This document shows positions 17,277 through 26,225 of a stretch of DNA of 64,000 bases, piece by piece; positions within the stretch are counted from its first letter, which is position 1; each line of letters starts with the position of its first letter. A program made the translations under genes and the position numbers. This DNA comes from an archaeon GW2011_AR15 (GTDB taxonomy: Archaea > Nanobdellota > Nanobdellia > Woesearchaeales > GW2011-AR15), in the NCBI GenBank assembly GCA_000830295.1, contig CP010425.1, forward strand, positions 482,884-546,883, in the 5' to 3' direction. The notes under the pieces are model-generated. The model saw only the letters and a program-made list of their open reading frames with translations. It was not told the origin of the DNA and did no database searches.

Positions 17277-18464
17277 ATGTCCAGGATATTTATTATTGTC
17301 AGAGATTTTAGGGAGAATAGCGGATCATACTCCGGCATGGTTGAAAAATTTTCTAAACATGCCTCAAAGAAAGGCTACAAAATAGTTATTTTGTGTGCTA
17401 GAACATCAGAAGGACTTGCATCATCCGAAAATCTAGAGTATGCAGAAGTCATCCGCTTCCCTCTAAACTCGTTCAGGATTGCAGGGATAGGAATGAATAA
17501 TGATTACCTCGTGCTGGCAAAACATGTCAAAGAATACTTTTCAAAAACACATACTGAGAAAGAAGATATCATACTGGCAAATGGAAGAGCAGCGCTAGGT
17601 CTAAAAGGACGTAAATACATTCTTAGAGTTGGTCAACCGGCGTTATATTTTCTTGAGAGTTTGGAGATTGCAAAAGAAAACACATCTCTTTTAACGAGGG
17701 CAGCAAGACAGATACATTTTAGGTTTCAGTTATACCTGGAAAGGACGGCTTTTAGAAATGCAGAAGCCTACATCTTTTCTTCCATGGAAAGTATGAATCT
17801 AAACATTAAATACTACGACGGGAAGAGAAAACCATATTTTATACCTATATCAGGAACCAATTATGAAAATTTGAAATCAACCAATAAGGGAAGGAAAAAA
17901 GAGAAGACAATCCTCTTTATTTCAGCTGGAAGCGGAGAGAAAATCCGAAAAGGTACAATTCATCTAGAACAGGCATTGCCAGGCATTTTTTCAGAATATA
18001 ATGGTGTTTCCTTAACACATGTTGGAACACCCTTTGAATGGAATCTTCCTGGCTGGTGCAAAAAAAGAATTAATTCAGTAGGAAGAGTTCCTTGGTCGGA
18101 AATCAATAATTATTATAGAACTTCAGACATAGTGGTAATCCCCTCCCTCTATGAGATTATACCCAATGTTCTTCTGGAAGCAATGTCTGCAGGGGGAAAA
18201 ATTCTTGTTGGGAACATGTGCGGAGTAAGCGAATATGTCAGTCATAAAGAGTCCGGATATATTTTTCAACGCGGGAATGTAGAATCACTAAAAACAGGAC
18301 TTAGATATTTCCTGGATAATCCAGATAAAACAAAAAAATTCGGTTCAATAGCACGGAAAAAAGCCGCAAGGATATCGTATGAGAATTATTCTAAAAACCT
18401 CCTAAACTTTCTTGTGTCTGTAAACAACGGCCAAAAACCGAATATAAACCTTCTCGAGGGATAA
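17277..18464 (+). CDS. GT4 family glycosyltransferase (paralogue A)
   Basis: 395 residues, GT-B fold. The C-terminal nucleotide-sugar site has the retaining GT4 E-x7-E pattern in YEIIPNVLLEAM, then GVSEYV and a GYIFQRGN loop. A glycine-rich GSGEKIRKGT segment marks the start of the second lobe. It shares long stretches with the GT4 gene at 21528 (IRKG-IHLE, LTHVG, W-C-KRINS-GRVP), so the two are paralogues. Acceptor and donor unknown. Confidence 0.85.
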   Translation: MSRIFIIVRDFRENSGSYSGMVEKFSKHASKKGYKIVILCARTSEGLASSENLEYAEVIRFPLNSFRIAGIGMNNDYLVLAKHVKEYFSKTHTEKEDIILANGRAALGLKGRKYILRVGQPALYFLESLEIAKENTSLLTRAARQIHFRFQLYLERTAFRNAEAYIFSSMESMNLNIKYYDGKRKPYFIPISGTNYENLKSTNKGRKKEKTILFISAGSGEKIRKGTIHLEQALPGIFSEYNGVSLTHVGTPFEWNLPGWCKKRINSVGRVPWSEINNYYRTSDIVVIPSLYEIIPNVLLEAMSAGGKILVGNMCGVSEYVSHKESGYIFQRGNVESLKTGLRYFLDNPDKTKKFGSIARKKAARISYENYSKNLLNFLVSVNNGQKPNINLLEG

Positions 18465-18474
18465 GATTTAAATA
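18465..18474 (+). promoter_or_regulatory. TATA-like box for the SDR gene at 18499
   Basis: GATTTAAATA, centred about 30 nt before the ATG. Confidence 0.45.
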
Positions 18475-18498
18475 ATGTTTTAGGTTTAGGTTTTTCAG

Positions 18499-19467
18499 AT
18501 GCAAAAAGTGCTTGTAATCGGGGGTGCAGGATTCATTGGGTCTTTTATAGCAAGAGCCTTAGTTGAAAGAAAAATAGATGTTACAATATTTGACTCCTTT
18601 TACCAATATCTTCCAAAACTTGTTCCTGACGAAAATAAGATACTGGCACAGGAAAATAGGTTTAAGGATATAGAAGGCAAAATTAAGGTTATTAGGGGCA
18701 ATGCTGCAAATTATGGAGAAGTAAGGAGGGCAATTGAAGAGCAGGACCCGGACTGCATAATACACCTTGCAGGACTCCCATTAGCGAACAAATCGAATAT
18801 CTATATCGAAGAATCGCTTGAGGGTGTGAAAGCTACAGGATGCATACTGCAGGTCATAAAAGACACAGGAAAGAAAATAAAATTTATCTACACCTCGTCA
18901 AGCACAGTGTACGGCGATTTTGTATATCAGCCGGCAGATGAGGATCACCCCAAAAATCCGAGGGGAGTATATGCAGGGGTTAAGCTTGCAGGAGAACATA
19001 TTACCTCATCATTCTGCCGCCAGTTTAACATTTCATATGTAATAATCAGGCCGAGCGGAGTTTATGGGCCGACAGACATAAATGAAAGGGTTGTGCAGAA
19101 ATTCATAGAAAATGCAATTGAGGGAAAGGAGATTGTCGTAAAAGACCCGACAAATATGATAGACTTCACATATGTGAAAGACCTTGCCGAAGGATATGCC
19201 CTTGCAGTTATAAAAGAAGAAGCCAATAACGAAACTTTTAACATTACTTGCGGCCAGGGAAGAACACTTGGTGAGCTTGCAGAGATAATAAAGAAGCATT
19301 TCCCGAAAACTAAATTGAAGATTGATGAGGCAGACAAAGACCTTCCAAGAAGAGGCGGGCTTAGCATAGAGAGAGCGAAAAAGAAGCTTGGGTATGTACC
19401 AAAATATCCACTCGAAAAAGGAATTGAGGAATATATTGTGTATTATAAGAGAAATGTCAGAAAATAA
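18499..19467 (+). CDS. NAD-dependent SDR epimerase/dehydratase
   Basis: 322 residues. VIGGAGFIGSFIARAL (6-21) and an active site of TSSSTVYG with YAGVK (YxxxK intact); RPSGVYGPTD in the substrate domain. A general extended-SDR nucleotide-sugar enzyme, possibly a 4-epimerase or 4,6-dehydratase. Its 3' end overlaps the aminotransferase start by 14 nt, so it may make the keto sugar that is aminated next. Confidence 0.83.
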   Translation: MQKVLVIGGAGFIGSFIARALVERKIDVTIFDSFYQYLPKLVPDENKILAQENRFKDIEGKIKVIRGNAANYGEVRRAIEEQDPDCIIHLAGLPLANKSNIYIEESLEGVKATGCILQVIKDTGKKIKFIYTSSSTVYGDFVYQPADEDHPKNPRGVYAGVKLAGEHITSSFCRQFNISYVIIRPSGVYGPTDINERVVQKFIENAIEGKEIVVKDPTNMIDFTYVKDLAEGYALAVIKEEANNETFNITCGQGRTLGELAEIIKKHFPKTKLKIDEADKDLPRRGGLSIERAKKKLGYVPKYPLEKGIEEYIVYYKRNVRK

Positions 19468-20596
19468 AGTACCATTATGCAGGCCAGAAATTGGAGAAAA
19501 AGAGATAGAGGAGATAAAAAGAGTTCTGGATTCCGGCTGGCTGGCGCATGGTCCCAAGGTAAAAGAATTTGAAAAAAAATTTGCCGAATATATCGGTGTG
19601 AAGTATGCGGTTTCCCTCAATTCCTGTGCATCAGCCCTTCAGGCTGCAATAATGGCAAAAAACCTGAAGGGAGAGATAATTCTTCCTTCTTTTACCTTTC
19701 CTGCCTCAGCCAATGCAATAATCAATGCAGGATGTATTCCAGTATTTGCAGAGATAAGAAAAGACACAATGAACATAGATATTTCCGATGTAGAGAAGAA
19801 AATCACTTTAAGAACAGTTGGCATAATGCCAGTCCATTTTGCAGGTCAAAGCTGTGAAATGGATAAGATAATGGAGCTTGCAAAAAAACACAATATGACG
19901 ATCATAGAAGATTCTGCAGAAGCAATAGGAACAACATATACTGGCAAAAAAACAGGAGCTTTTGGAGAGGGATGTTTTAGCTTTTACCCGACAAAAAATA
20001 TAACCACGGCAGAGGGAGGCATGGTTACCACAAACAGCAAAGAAACTGCCGAGATGGTACAGACTATAAGGGGGCACGGAGTAAGCAAGGGCGCATATGA
20101 AAGGGAACATGCTGAAAAGCCATGGATAAGAATGGCAACAATGCCGGGATATAATTTCAGGATGAATGAGATACAGGCCGTGCTTGGTATTGAACAATTG
20201 AAAATCCTGGATGAACTCAATGAAAAGAGAAGAAAGAATGCTCAATATCTGAACCGAGGATTATCTCGGTATAGGGAAATAACAACACCATATGAAGATA
20301 AGAAAGGAAAGCACACATACCAGATGTATGTAATTCAGCTTGATGAAAAAATAGATAGGGATGCTTTTGTAATATATTTGAGAAATAACGGCGTGGAAGC
20401 AAATGTCCATTTCTTTCCCGGAGTCCATCAGCATCCGTATTATGAAAAAACATTTGGGAAAAAGAGTCTGCCAGTAACAGAATCAATTTCTAGAATAGTT
20501 GCTACACTACCGATGTTTCCATCGATGACAAAGAAGCAAATGGATATAATAATTGAGAAAGTTGGAGAAGCCCTGAAAACAGCAAGATGGCATTAA
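19454..20596 (+). CDS. DegT/DnrJ/EryC1 aminotransferase
   Basis: 380 residues from ATG 19454. An upstream in-frame ATG at 19388 adds 22 residues with no family match and lies inside the previous gene. PLP signals: SLNSCASALQAA, PVHFAGQSCEMDKIM, IIEDSAEAIG, and PLP lysine at about 181 in FYPTKNITTAEGG, then GYNFRMNEIQAVLG. Aminates a keto-sugar nucleotide. It overlaps the GNAT gene by 10 nt, so amination followed by N-acylation is likely. WbpE-like (C3) or ArnB/PglE-like (C4) activity cannot be separated by eye. Confidence 0.88.
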   Translation: MSENKVPLCRPEIGEKEIEEIKRVLDSGWLAHGPKVKEFEKKFAEYIGVKYAVSLNSCASALQAAIMAKNLKGEIILPSFTFPASANAIINAGCIPVFAEIRKDTMNIDISDVEKKITLRTVGIMPVHFAGQSCEMDKIMELAKKHNMTIIEDSAEAIGTTYTGKKTGAFGEGCFSFYPTKNITTAEGGMVTTNSKETAEMVQTIRGHGVSKGAYEREHAEKPWIRMATMPGYNFRMNEIQAVLGIEQLKILDELNEKRRKNAQYLNRGLSRYREITTPYEDKKGKHTYQMYVIQLDEKIDRDAFVIYLRNNGVEANVHFFPGVHQHPYYEKTFGKKSLPVTESISRIVATLPMFPSMTKKQMDIIIEKVGEALKTARWH

Positions 20597-21027
20597 TCAT
20601 AAAAGAAATTGACGTTGATATTACAAAAACACAGTTTGAGCATATTAAAAATCTTCTGATACAGCTTTATCCGAAAAATATGCCGCTCAGCTATCAGAGT
20701 TACAGAAATACACTCTTGGAAAATAAAATACGTGTTTTTTCAGCAGAAGAAAATAACAGAATAATAGCTATTGCAACATTAGTCATCTATAAGAAGCTTG
20801 GTGGCATTGTTGCGACTATAGAAGATGTAGTAGTTGATAATTCAGAAAGAGGAAAAGGCGTAGGCACAAAACTGACCAGAAAACTGCTTGAAGAGGCAAA
20901 AAAAGCAGGGGTTAATTTTGTGGATGTAAACACAAGAAGACCGGATGCAAAGGCATTCTATGAGAAGTTGGGATTTACAGATAAAACGAAAGATAGGCCA
21001 TTTTATTCGCTGAGATATTATTTTTGA
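20587..21027 (+). CDS. GNAT family N-acetyltransferase
   Basis: 146 residues. Acetyl-CoA-binding motif A is EDVVVDNSERGKGVGTKLTR (R/Q-x-x-G-x-G/A form), with a C-terminal AFYEKLGF. Start overlaps the aminotransferase by 10 nt. Context suggests N-acetylation of the newly made amino sugar. Bacterial WbpD uses a hexapeptide-repeat enzyme for this step, so a GNAT would be a substitute. Confidence 0.82.
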   Translation: MALIIKEIDVDITKTQFEHIKNLLIQLYPKNMPLSYQSYRNTLLENKIRVFSAEENNRIIAIATLVIYKKLGGIVATIEDVVVDNSERGKGVGTKLTRKLLEEAKKAGVNFVDVNTRRPDAKAFYEKLGFTDKTKDRPFYSLRYYF

Positions 21028-21032
21028 GAAAC

Positions 21033-21043
21033 AATTTATAAAT
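21033..21043 (+). promoter_or_regulatory. TATA box for the WbuC-like cupin gene
   Basis: AATTTATAAAT, centred about 27 nt before ATG 21065. Confidence 0.55.
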
Positions 21044-21064
21044 TTTGACATACTTCGGCTTCTT

Positions 21065-21535
21065 ATGAACTTGTTAAATTCAGAAATAATAGAAAAAACG
21101 CTGCAGGAAGCAAGAAAGTCAGAGAGGGGAAGAGCCATATTTTGTTTTCACAAAAAAACAGACGGACTTCAGAGAATGGTAAATGCGGTTCTGAAAGAGA
21201 CATATTTAAGGCCGCATAAGCATGAAAATCCAGATAAACTCGAGATTTTCTCTATAGTGAAAGGAAAAGTGGCAATTTTAACCTTTGACGATTCCGGAAG
21301 AATAAACGAAAAAAGGATACTTGATGAAAACGACGAGATAAAAATAGCAGAAATCCCACCAAAAACATGGCATAATTTCGTTGTACTAAGCAAAGAAGCA
21401 GTGCTATATGAGATTATTGATGGTAAATACAACCCAAAGACGCATAAAAAAGAAGCTAAATGGGCTCCTGAAGAAAACACACCAGCAGCAAAGATTTATC
21501 TAACTAGATTAAGGAAAGAGACCAACAATGGTTAA
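21065..21535 (+). CDS. WbuC-family cupin metalloprotein
   Basis: 156 residues. Cupin motif 1 as RPHKHENPDKLEIFSIVKG with two His and Glu, motif 2 around PPKTWHNFVV, and the family's C-terminal AKWAPEE. WbuC proteins are common in bacterial O-antigen clusters, and their reaction is not established. Overlaps the following GT4 gene by 8 nt. Confidence 0.83.
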   Translation: MNLLNSEIIEKTLQEARKSERGRAIFCFHKKTDGLQRMVNAVLKETYLRPHKHENPDKLEIFSIVKGKVAILTFDDSGRINEKRILDENDEIKIAEIPPKTWHNFVVLSKEAVLYEIIDGKYNPKTHKKEAKWAPEENTPAAKIYLTRLRKETNNG

Positions 21536-22706
21536 AAAGATGTATATATTGGCTCAGGGATTTGCTGAAAACGGCGGAAGCTTTTTTGGTTTTGTTGAGG
21601 AAATTGCCAAGGCATTTTCAGGAAAGAGGTATGCAGTCAAAATCCTGTGCAGAAAGATGCAAAAAGCCGAAAAAAATTATGAGAGATTTTCATACGCAGA
21701 GGTCTACAGATTTCAGTTTTCCAAATTTCCATTCTTCAATGCAATTGCAGAAGAGCTGCTCTTCGCTTTCAAAGTAAACAGCTTCCTTAAGAAAGACAAT
21801 TTTCAAGAAGGAGAGATTATAATAGCAAATGGGCTTACGCCACTTGGACTGAAGAAAAGATATATTCTCAGAGCACCTGACCAACCTGTACTTACATTTC
21901 TCAAAAATATGGCCTTGGCGTCAAAATATACTCCATTTATTTCCAGAATAGCAAGAGCACTTCATTTTCACATTTTTTACTTCATGGATAAAAGAGTAAT
22001 AAGAAATGCCACTGCAGTGATATATTCATCAGAAGCAAACAGACAAGAAAACATAAAACAATATGGCGTTGTTGGGAAACCGTACTTCATCCCAAACAAA
22101 GGCATTGACATATCTTATTTTAAACATATTCCAAAAAAGAAAAAATCAAGAAAATTACTGTTTGTTGCTCACCGAGATGAGAAAATAAGGAAAGGAGCAA
22201 TATATCTTGAGAGAATATTGCCAAAACTATTTACAAAGTATCCCGATGCGGAGCTCACACATGTTGGAGAAAAATCTCTTTGGGATGTGCCTGATTGGTG
22301 CAGAAAAAGAATAAACTCAACCGGTAAAGTACCAAAAGATAAAATGAGAGAATACTACATGGCATCAGACATACTTGTGTTTTGTGCTCTCAACGAGGGA
22401 ATTCCGGCAACGATAATGGAAGCAATGGCGTCAAAACTGCCTATTGTAACCAGTGATATAGAAGGCGTTGGAGAATATATCGAGCATATGAAAGGAGGGT
22501 ATATTTACAAAAGAGGAGATGCAAAAGGATTGTTGTCCGGAATTTCATATATGTTGGATAATCCTGAAAAAAGCATGAAAATGGCAGAGAATTCTTTTGA
22601 AAAAATAAAATCTCTTGATAGTAAGAAATATTATCCTCTTCTTTTGAAATTTGCTGAAGATATATATGCAGGCAAACCAGAGAGTAAAGATATACTTAAC
22701 TCATAA
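21528..22706 (+). CDS. GT4 family glycosyltransferase (paralogue B)
   Basis: 392 residues, GT-B fold. E-x7-E pattern in NEGIPATIMEAM, then EGVGEYI and GYIYKRGDAKGL. Clearly related to the GT4 gene at 17277 along most of its length. The two paralogues flank an SDR, aminotransferase, GNAT and cupin set, so they may add the same or similar sugar at two positions. Starts inside the cupin gene. Confidence 0.86.
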   Translation: MVKKMYILAQGFAENGGSFFGFVEEIAKAFSGKRYAVKILCRKMQKAEKNYERFSYAEVYRFQFSKFPFFNAIAEELLFAFKVNSFLKKDNFQEGEIIIANGLTPLGLKKRYILRAPDQPVLTFLKNMALASKYTPFISRIARALHFHIFYFMDKRVIRNATAVIYSSEANRQENIKQYGVVGKPYFIPNKGIDISYFKHIPKKKKSRKLLFVAHRDEKIRKGAIYLERILPKLFTKYPDAELTHVGEKSLWDVPDWCRKRINSTGKVPKDKMREYYMASDILVFCALNEGIPATIMEAMASKLPIVTSDIEGVGEYIEHMKGGYIYKRGDAKGLLSGISYMLDNPEKSMKMAENSFEKIKSLDSKKYYPLLLKFAEDIYAGKPESKDILNS

Positions 22707-22743
22707 AATGATCATACGTTTAGAAAACAGGGGAAACAACAAT

Positions 22744-23745
22744 TTATTGATTCAGCTCACCTTTTATTATTCTTGTAGATGACAGTCCAGGCAGAAGCTT
22801 TACAATGTGGATGCTCCCGCCATGTTTCTTTATGGTAGACGCTTCCACGCAATCCTTGCCGTATTCTGACCCATTTACATGGACATCGGGTCTTATTTTT
22901 TCCAAGAGCCTGACAGGCGTGGTTTCGTTGAACACAGTTACATAATCTACTTCCATGTAGTTAGCCATCATTTTTTGCCGGGACAATTCATTGTTTAATG
23001 GCCTGTCATTGCCCTTGTTCTGCCTGACAGAGGAATCAGAATTGACAGCTATTATAAGCACATCTCCCTGTTTTTTTGCCTCTGAGACTATATAATCATG
23101 ACCCTCATGGAGAATATCAAAGGTGCCATTCAGTGTAACAATTCTTTTTCCTGTGCTTTTTAATTTGATTGAAATCTCTACTAATTTTTTGCTGTCTACG
23201 ATTTTGTCATAATCAGAGAATTTAAGGAAGTCAGCGGCTCTTGACAGATTCCCGGCGATGTAGCTTGGATTTTTTTCTCTGGCTACTGCTAATTGCGATG
23301 GACCGAGGCCAGTCAGCAAAAAAACAGATTTCATTCCAGAATTAATGCCCAGCACAATATCTGAGGCTTTGTCGCCTATGACCCATGAAGAAACCAAATC
23401 CAGTTGATATTTGTCTCTGGCATCACGGATCATTTTTGGCTTTGGCTTCCTGCATGCGCAATTGTCTTCTGGAGCATGGGGGCAGAAATATACCCTTTCT
23501 ATATTGATATTGTGTGCAGACAGCACATGCAATAATTTATTGTTATAGGATTCCATATCTTCTTTTGAAAAAATCCCCCTGGCTATGCCGCTTTGGTTTG
23601 TGACAATGAAAAGTTTATATGTTTTTAACTTTTCTAATCCTTCTATGACACCTGGAAGAAGGGCAAAATCCTCAACTCGGTGAGAAAAACCAATGTCTCT
23701 GGTTAATGTTCCATCCCTGTCAAGAAACACAGCGCTATTGCTCAT
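22744..23745 (-). CDS. GmhB phosphatase fused to HldE C-terminal (ADP-heptose) nucleotidyltransferase
   Basis: 333 residues, two domains. Residues 1-150 are a HAD phosphatase of the heptose-1,7-bisphosphate 7-phosphatase type: FLDRDGTL, TNQSGIARG, the zinc site CPHAPEDNCACRKPKP, and IGDKASDI. Residues about 190-333 are a cytidylyltransferase-like domain (TLNGTFDILHEGH, with HxGH as HEGH) matching the HldE adenylyltransferase half, ending SSTRII. It would remove the C7 phosphate and then make ADP-heptose. The start overlaps the kinase gene by 11 nt. Confidence 0.88.
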   Translation of the reverse strand: MSNSAVFLDRDGTLTRDIGFSHRVEDFALLPGVIEGLEKLKTYKLFIVTNQSGIARGIFSKEDMESYNNKLLHVLSAHNINIERVYFCPHAPEDNCACRKPKPKMIRDARDKYQLDLVSSWVIGDKASDIVLGINSGMKSVFLLTGLGPSQLAVAREKNPSYIAGNLSRAADFLKFSDYDKIVDSKKLVEISIKLKSTGKRIVTLNGTFDILHEGHDYIVSEAKKQGDVLIIAVNSDSSVRQNKGNDRPLNNELSRQKMMANYMEVDYVTVFNETTPVRLLEKIRPDVHVNGSEYGKDCVEASTIKKHGGSIHIVKLLPGLSSTRIIKGELNQ

Positions 23746-24700
23746 TTTTCAGGCTTTGACGAAGCTCATCAAGCATCACAGGAGCAGTGCCTATTTTAGT
23801 GACTTTCACGCCAGCACAATGGTTGGAAATTATTGCAGCATCATAAAGCGCTGCTCCAGAAGCGATAGATAATGCAAGTGCAGCAACAGCGGTGTCGCCA
23901 GCACCAGACACATCAAAAACTTCTTTTGCCAGGGTTGGTATCTGAATTATGCTTTTTCCCTTTTCAAAAATTGCCATTCCTTTTGCTCCTAGTGTGATTA
24001 TTACATTGCTTTGGAATAGCTCTATCAACTTATTTCCTGCCCTTTGCAGATCCTCAGGATTATCAAGATGGATGCCTGTCATCTCCTCTGCTTCCTTCCT
24101 GTTGGTCTTGATAAGGTAGGCGCCTTTGAAATAATTCTTGTGTCTGGGCTTCGGATCCGCAATTAAAGGAATATTTTTCTTGTTACAATAACTGACTAAT
24201 TCTGATGCAAGTTGCTGGGTCAATACCCCTTTAGCATAATCCGAGACTATCACTGCATCTGGATTATTAATCCCGACGGCATTTAATACCAACTTCTTGC
24301 TTATCCCATGCTCAATCGGCTCTCTTGATTCATAATCTATCCTTACTATCTGCTGTTTCTGGCCAATTACCCTGATTTTCTGGGTCGTGGGCCTGTTAGA
24401 TGAAAAAACTACGCCCCCGACATCAATGTGATTTTCGTCAGCACATTTCATAAATATATCTTTAGCAGCATCCTGCCCTAAAACACCCAATAAAAATGCC
24501 TTGCCGGAGAGCGTCACGATATTGTTTGCAGTATTGGCAGCGCCCCCTAGCACATATTTCTCGTCACTGACATCGATAATGGGAACTGGAGCCTCCTGGG
24601 AAATCCTGTCTGCTCCTCCAAAAATATATTTATCAAGCATCAGGTCGCCTACTACCAGAATCCTTTTTTTAGAGAATTCCTTTAGATATTTTTCATACAT
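23735..24700 (-). CDS. D-glycero-beta-D-manno-heptose-7-phosphate kinase (HldE N-terminal type)
   Basis: 321 residues, PfkB family. Starts with RILVVGDLMLDKYIFGG and RISQEAPVPI typical of RfaE1/HldE1; substrate region GGAANTANNI; PfkB C-terminal signature VSGAGDTAVAALAL with catalytic Asp. Phosphorylates heptose-7-phosphate at C1. In many bacteria this domain is fused to the adenylyltransferase; here that half is on the next gene. Overlaps hldD-like by 8 nt and the fusion gene by 11 nt. Confidence 0.9.
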   Translation of the reverse strand: MYEKYLKEFSKKRILVVGDLMLDKYIFGGADRISQEAPVPIIDVSDEKYVLGGAANTANNIVTLSGKAFLLGVLGQDAAKDIFMKCADENHIDVGGVVFSSNRPTTQKIRVIGQKQQIVRIDYESREPIEHGISKKLVLNAVGINNPDAVIVSDYAKGVLTQQLASELVSYCNKKNIPLIADPKPRHKNYFKGAYLIKTNRKEAEEMTGIHLDNPEDLQRAGNKLIELFQSNVIITLGAKGMAIFEKGKSIIQIPTLAKEVFDVSGAGDTAVAALALSIASGAALYDAAIISNHCAGVKVTKIGTAPVMLDELRQSLKNEQ

Positions 24701-25586
24701 GTATCATCACTGAATATTCTTTTATAGCATCGGCAAGCTTATGCACAGCCTTGAATCCCAGGTATTTCTCAGCTCTATGTGTATCAGCCTGTGTGTGCAT
24801 CTGATATGTTTTAAGGTCATATGGAACATCTATGTATTCCGGCTCAATATCTGTTCCCAGTGCCTCTTGTATCATGCTGTATAGTTCCTTGAATGATGTT
24901 GCTATGCCTGTGCCCACATTATAGATCCCGGCCCGGGAATCCAGTGCCAAAAGATTTGCCCTTACAACATCTTTGACATAAATATGGTCCCTCTTCTGTT
25001 CGCCCCACTTGAAAAGCTTTGGCTTTTTGCCTTCTTTAATCTGCCTAATCAGGTGGTAAATCATGGAGGCCGGCCTTCCTTTGTGGAGCTCATTTGGGCC
25101 GAAAACATTAAAATACCTCAAACCAACAATGTGCATATCATCAAAATGGTATGTAGCCATCTCGTCCATAATCAGTTTTGACTGGGCGTAAGCGCTTTGT
25201 ATATCCTTTTCCTGATCTTCTTTTTGCGGAGTCGGGCTGTTCCCGTATATGCTGGCACTTGAGGCGTAGATAAGTTTTGCATTGCTACCTTTTGCCAATT
25301 TAAGCATATTCTTGAATCCGTTGATATTTTTCCTAATGGTTTCTTCATCATTTCCATATCTTGGGTCAGTAATTGCTGCCTGGTGGAATATTGCATCAAA
25401 TTTTTCTTTTATTGACAACTGGCCTGACAGGTCTTCATTAATGAATTTTCCTTTCAACCCTTTCAGATTATCTTCATGGCCGGAAAGCAAATTATCAATT
25501 ACAACTACCGAATGCCCCAGCTTCTCAATCTCGAGTGCAATATTTGATCCTATGAAACCTGCCCCGCCTGTGACAAGACATTTCAT
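24693..25586 (-). CDS. hldD: ADP-heptose 6-epimerase-like SDR
   Basis: 297 residues. GGAGFIGSNIALEIEKLGH, FHQAAITDPRYGND, SSASIYG with AYAQSK as YxxxK, and LRYFNVFGPNELHKG with RDHIYVKDV. The FNVFGPxExHKG block is the HldD/RfaD pattern. It would invert C6 of ADP-D-glycero-D-manno-heptose. ATG overlaps the gmhA stop by 4 nt (ATGA). Its place between gmhA and the heptose kinase supports the call. Confidence 0.83.
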   Translation of the reverse strand: MKCLVTGGAGFIGSNIALEIEKLGHSVVVIDNLLSGHEDNLKGLKGKFINEDLSGQLSIKEKFDAIFHQAAITDPRYGNDEETIRKNINGFKNMLKLAKGSNAKLIYASSASIYGNSPTPQKEDQEKDIQSAYAQSKLIMDEMATYHFDDMHIVGLRYFNVFGPNELHKGRPASMIYHLIRQIKEGKKPKLFKWGEQKRDHIYVKDVVRANLLALDSRAGIYNVGTGIATSFKELYSMIQEALGTDIEPEYIDVPYDLKTYQMHTQADTHRAEKYLGFKAVHKLADAIKEYSVMIHV

Positions 25587-26146
25587 TTTAAAGCTTCCCT
25601 CTCAACAAGTTCACAGATAATGTGGTAGGCTGTCATATGGCATTCCTGAATTCTTGCAGTCTCTTTTGCCGGGCAATTTATATTATAATCACTCATTGCC
25701 TTAAGTTTCCCGCCGTCCCTTCCAGTCAGAGAGATATTTACAGTCCCTATTTCCTTTCCCCTGGCAAAGGCATTGAGTACATTTTGAGAATTTCCAGAGG
25801 TGGATATGCCAAGCAATATATCTGAAGGAGATGCAAGCGCCTCAACCTGGCGCGAGAAAACCCGATTATAATCATAGTCGTTTGATACAGCAGTCAATAT
25901 TGAACTGTCTGTGGTCAAAGCAATTGCAGGCAGGCCCTTTCTTTCAAGCTTGTATCTTCCGACAAGCTCCGCAGCAATATGCTGTGAATCAGCAGCCGAG
26001 CCCCCGTTTCCGAATATCAGAATTTTATTGCCTCTCATTAATGCCTCACTGATTACATTGCTTATCTTCTCAAGCATGTCTGCCTGGCTGAAAAGCTCAT
26101 TCTTGGCAGCGATAGATTCCTGAATAATATCTTTAATTGATTGCAT
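25583..26146 (-). CDS. gmhA: Sedoheptulose-7-phosphate isomerase
   Basis: 187 residues from ATG 26146. SIS-domain enzyme that converts sedoheptulose-7-P to manno-heptose-7-P. Seen: LIFGNGGSAADSQHIAAELVGRY, ALTTDSSILTAVSNDY, GISTSGNSQNVLNAF and ECHMTAYHIICELVE. An in-frame start at 26221 would add 25 unlike residues and lies upstream of the TATA box, which is centred 27 nt before ATG 26146. First gene of the four-gene heptose operon. Confidence 0.93.
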   Translation of the reverse strand: MQSIKDIIQESIAAKNELFSQADMLEKISNVISEALMRGNKILIFGNGGSAADSQHIAAELVGRYKLERKGLPAIALTTDSSILTAVSNDYDYNRVFSRQVEALASPSDILLGISTSGNSQNVLNAFARGKEIGTVNISLTGRDGGKLKAMSDYNINCPAKETARIQECHMTAYHIICELVEREALK

Positions 26147-26166
26147 GGGCAGAAAGAGGCGGGTTT

Positions 26167-26179
26167 TATTTATATAACT
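26167..26179 (-). promoter_or_regulatory. TATA box of the heptose operon
   Basis: Minus strand reads GTTATATAAATAA, centred 27 nt before ATG 26146. It fixes the gmhA start. Confidence 0.65.
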
Positions 26180-26225
26180 TTTTGTATTTTTCGAACCGAC
26201 CCCGTCGTTTAAATAACCCACCCCA

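Noticed and set aside
19388-19453. Longer start for the second aminotransferase
   Set aside because: The 22 extra residues lie wholly inside the preceding SDR gene and precede the normal family start; ATG 19454 gives the usual short overlap.
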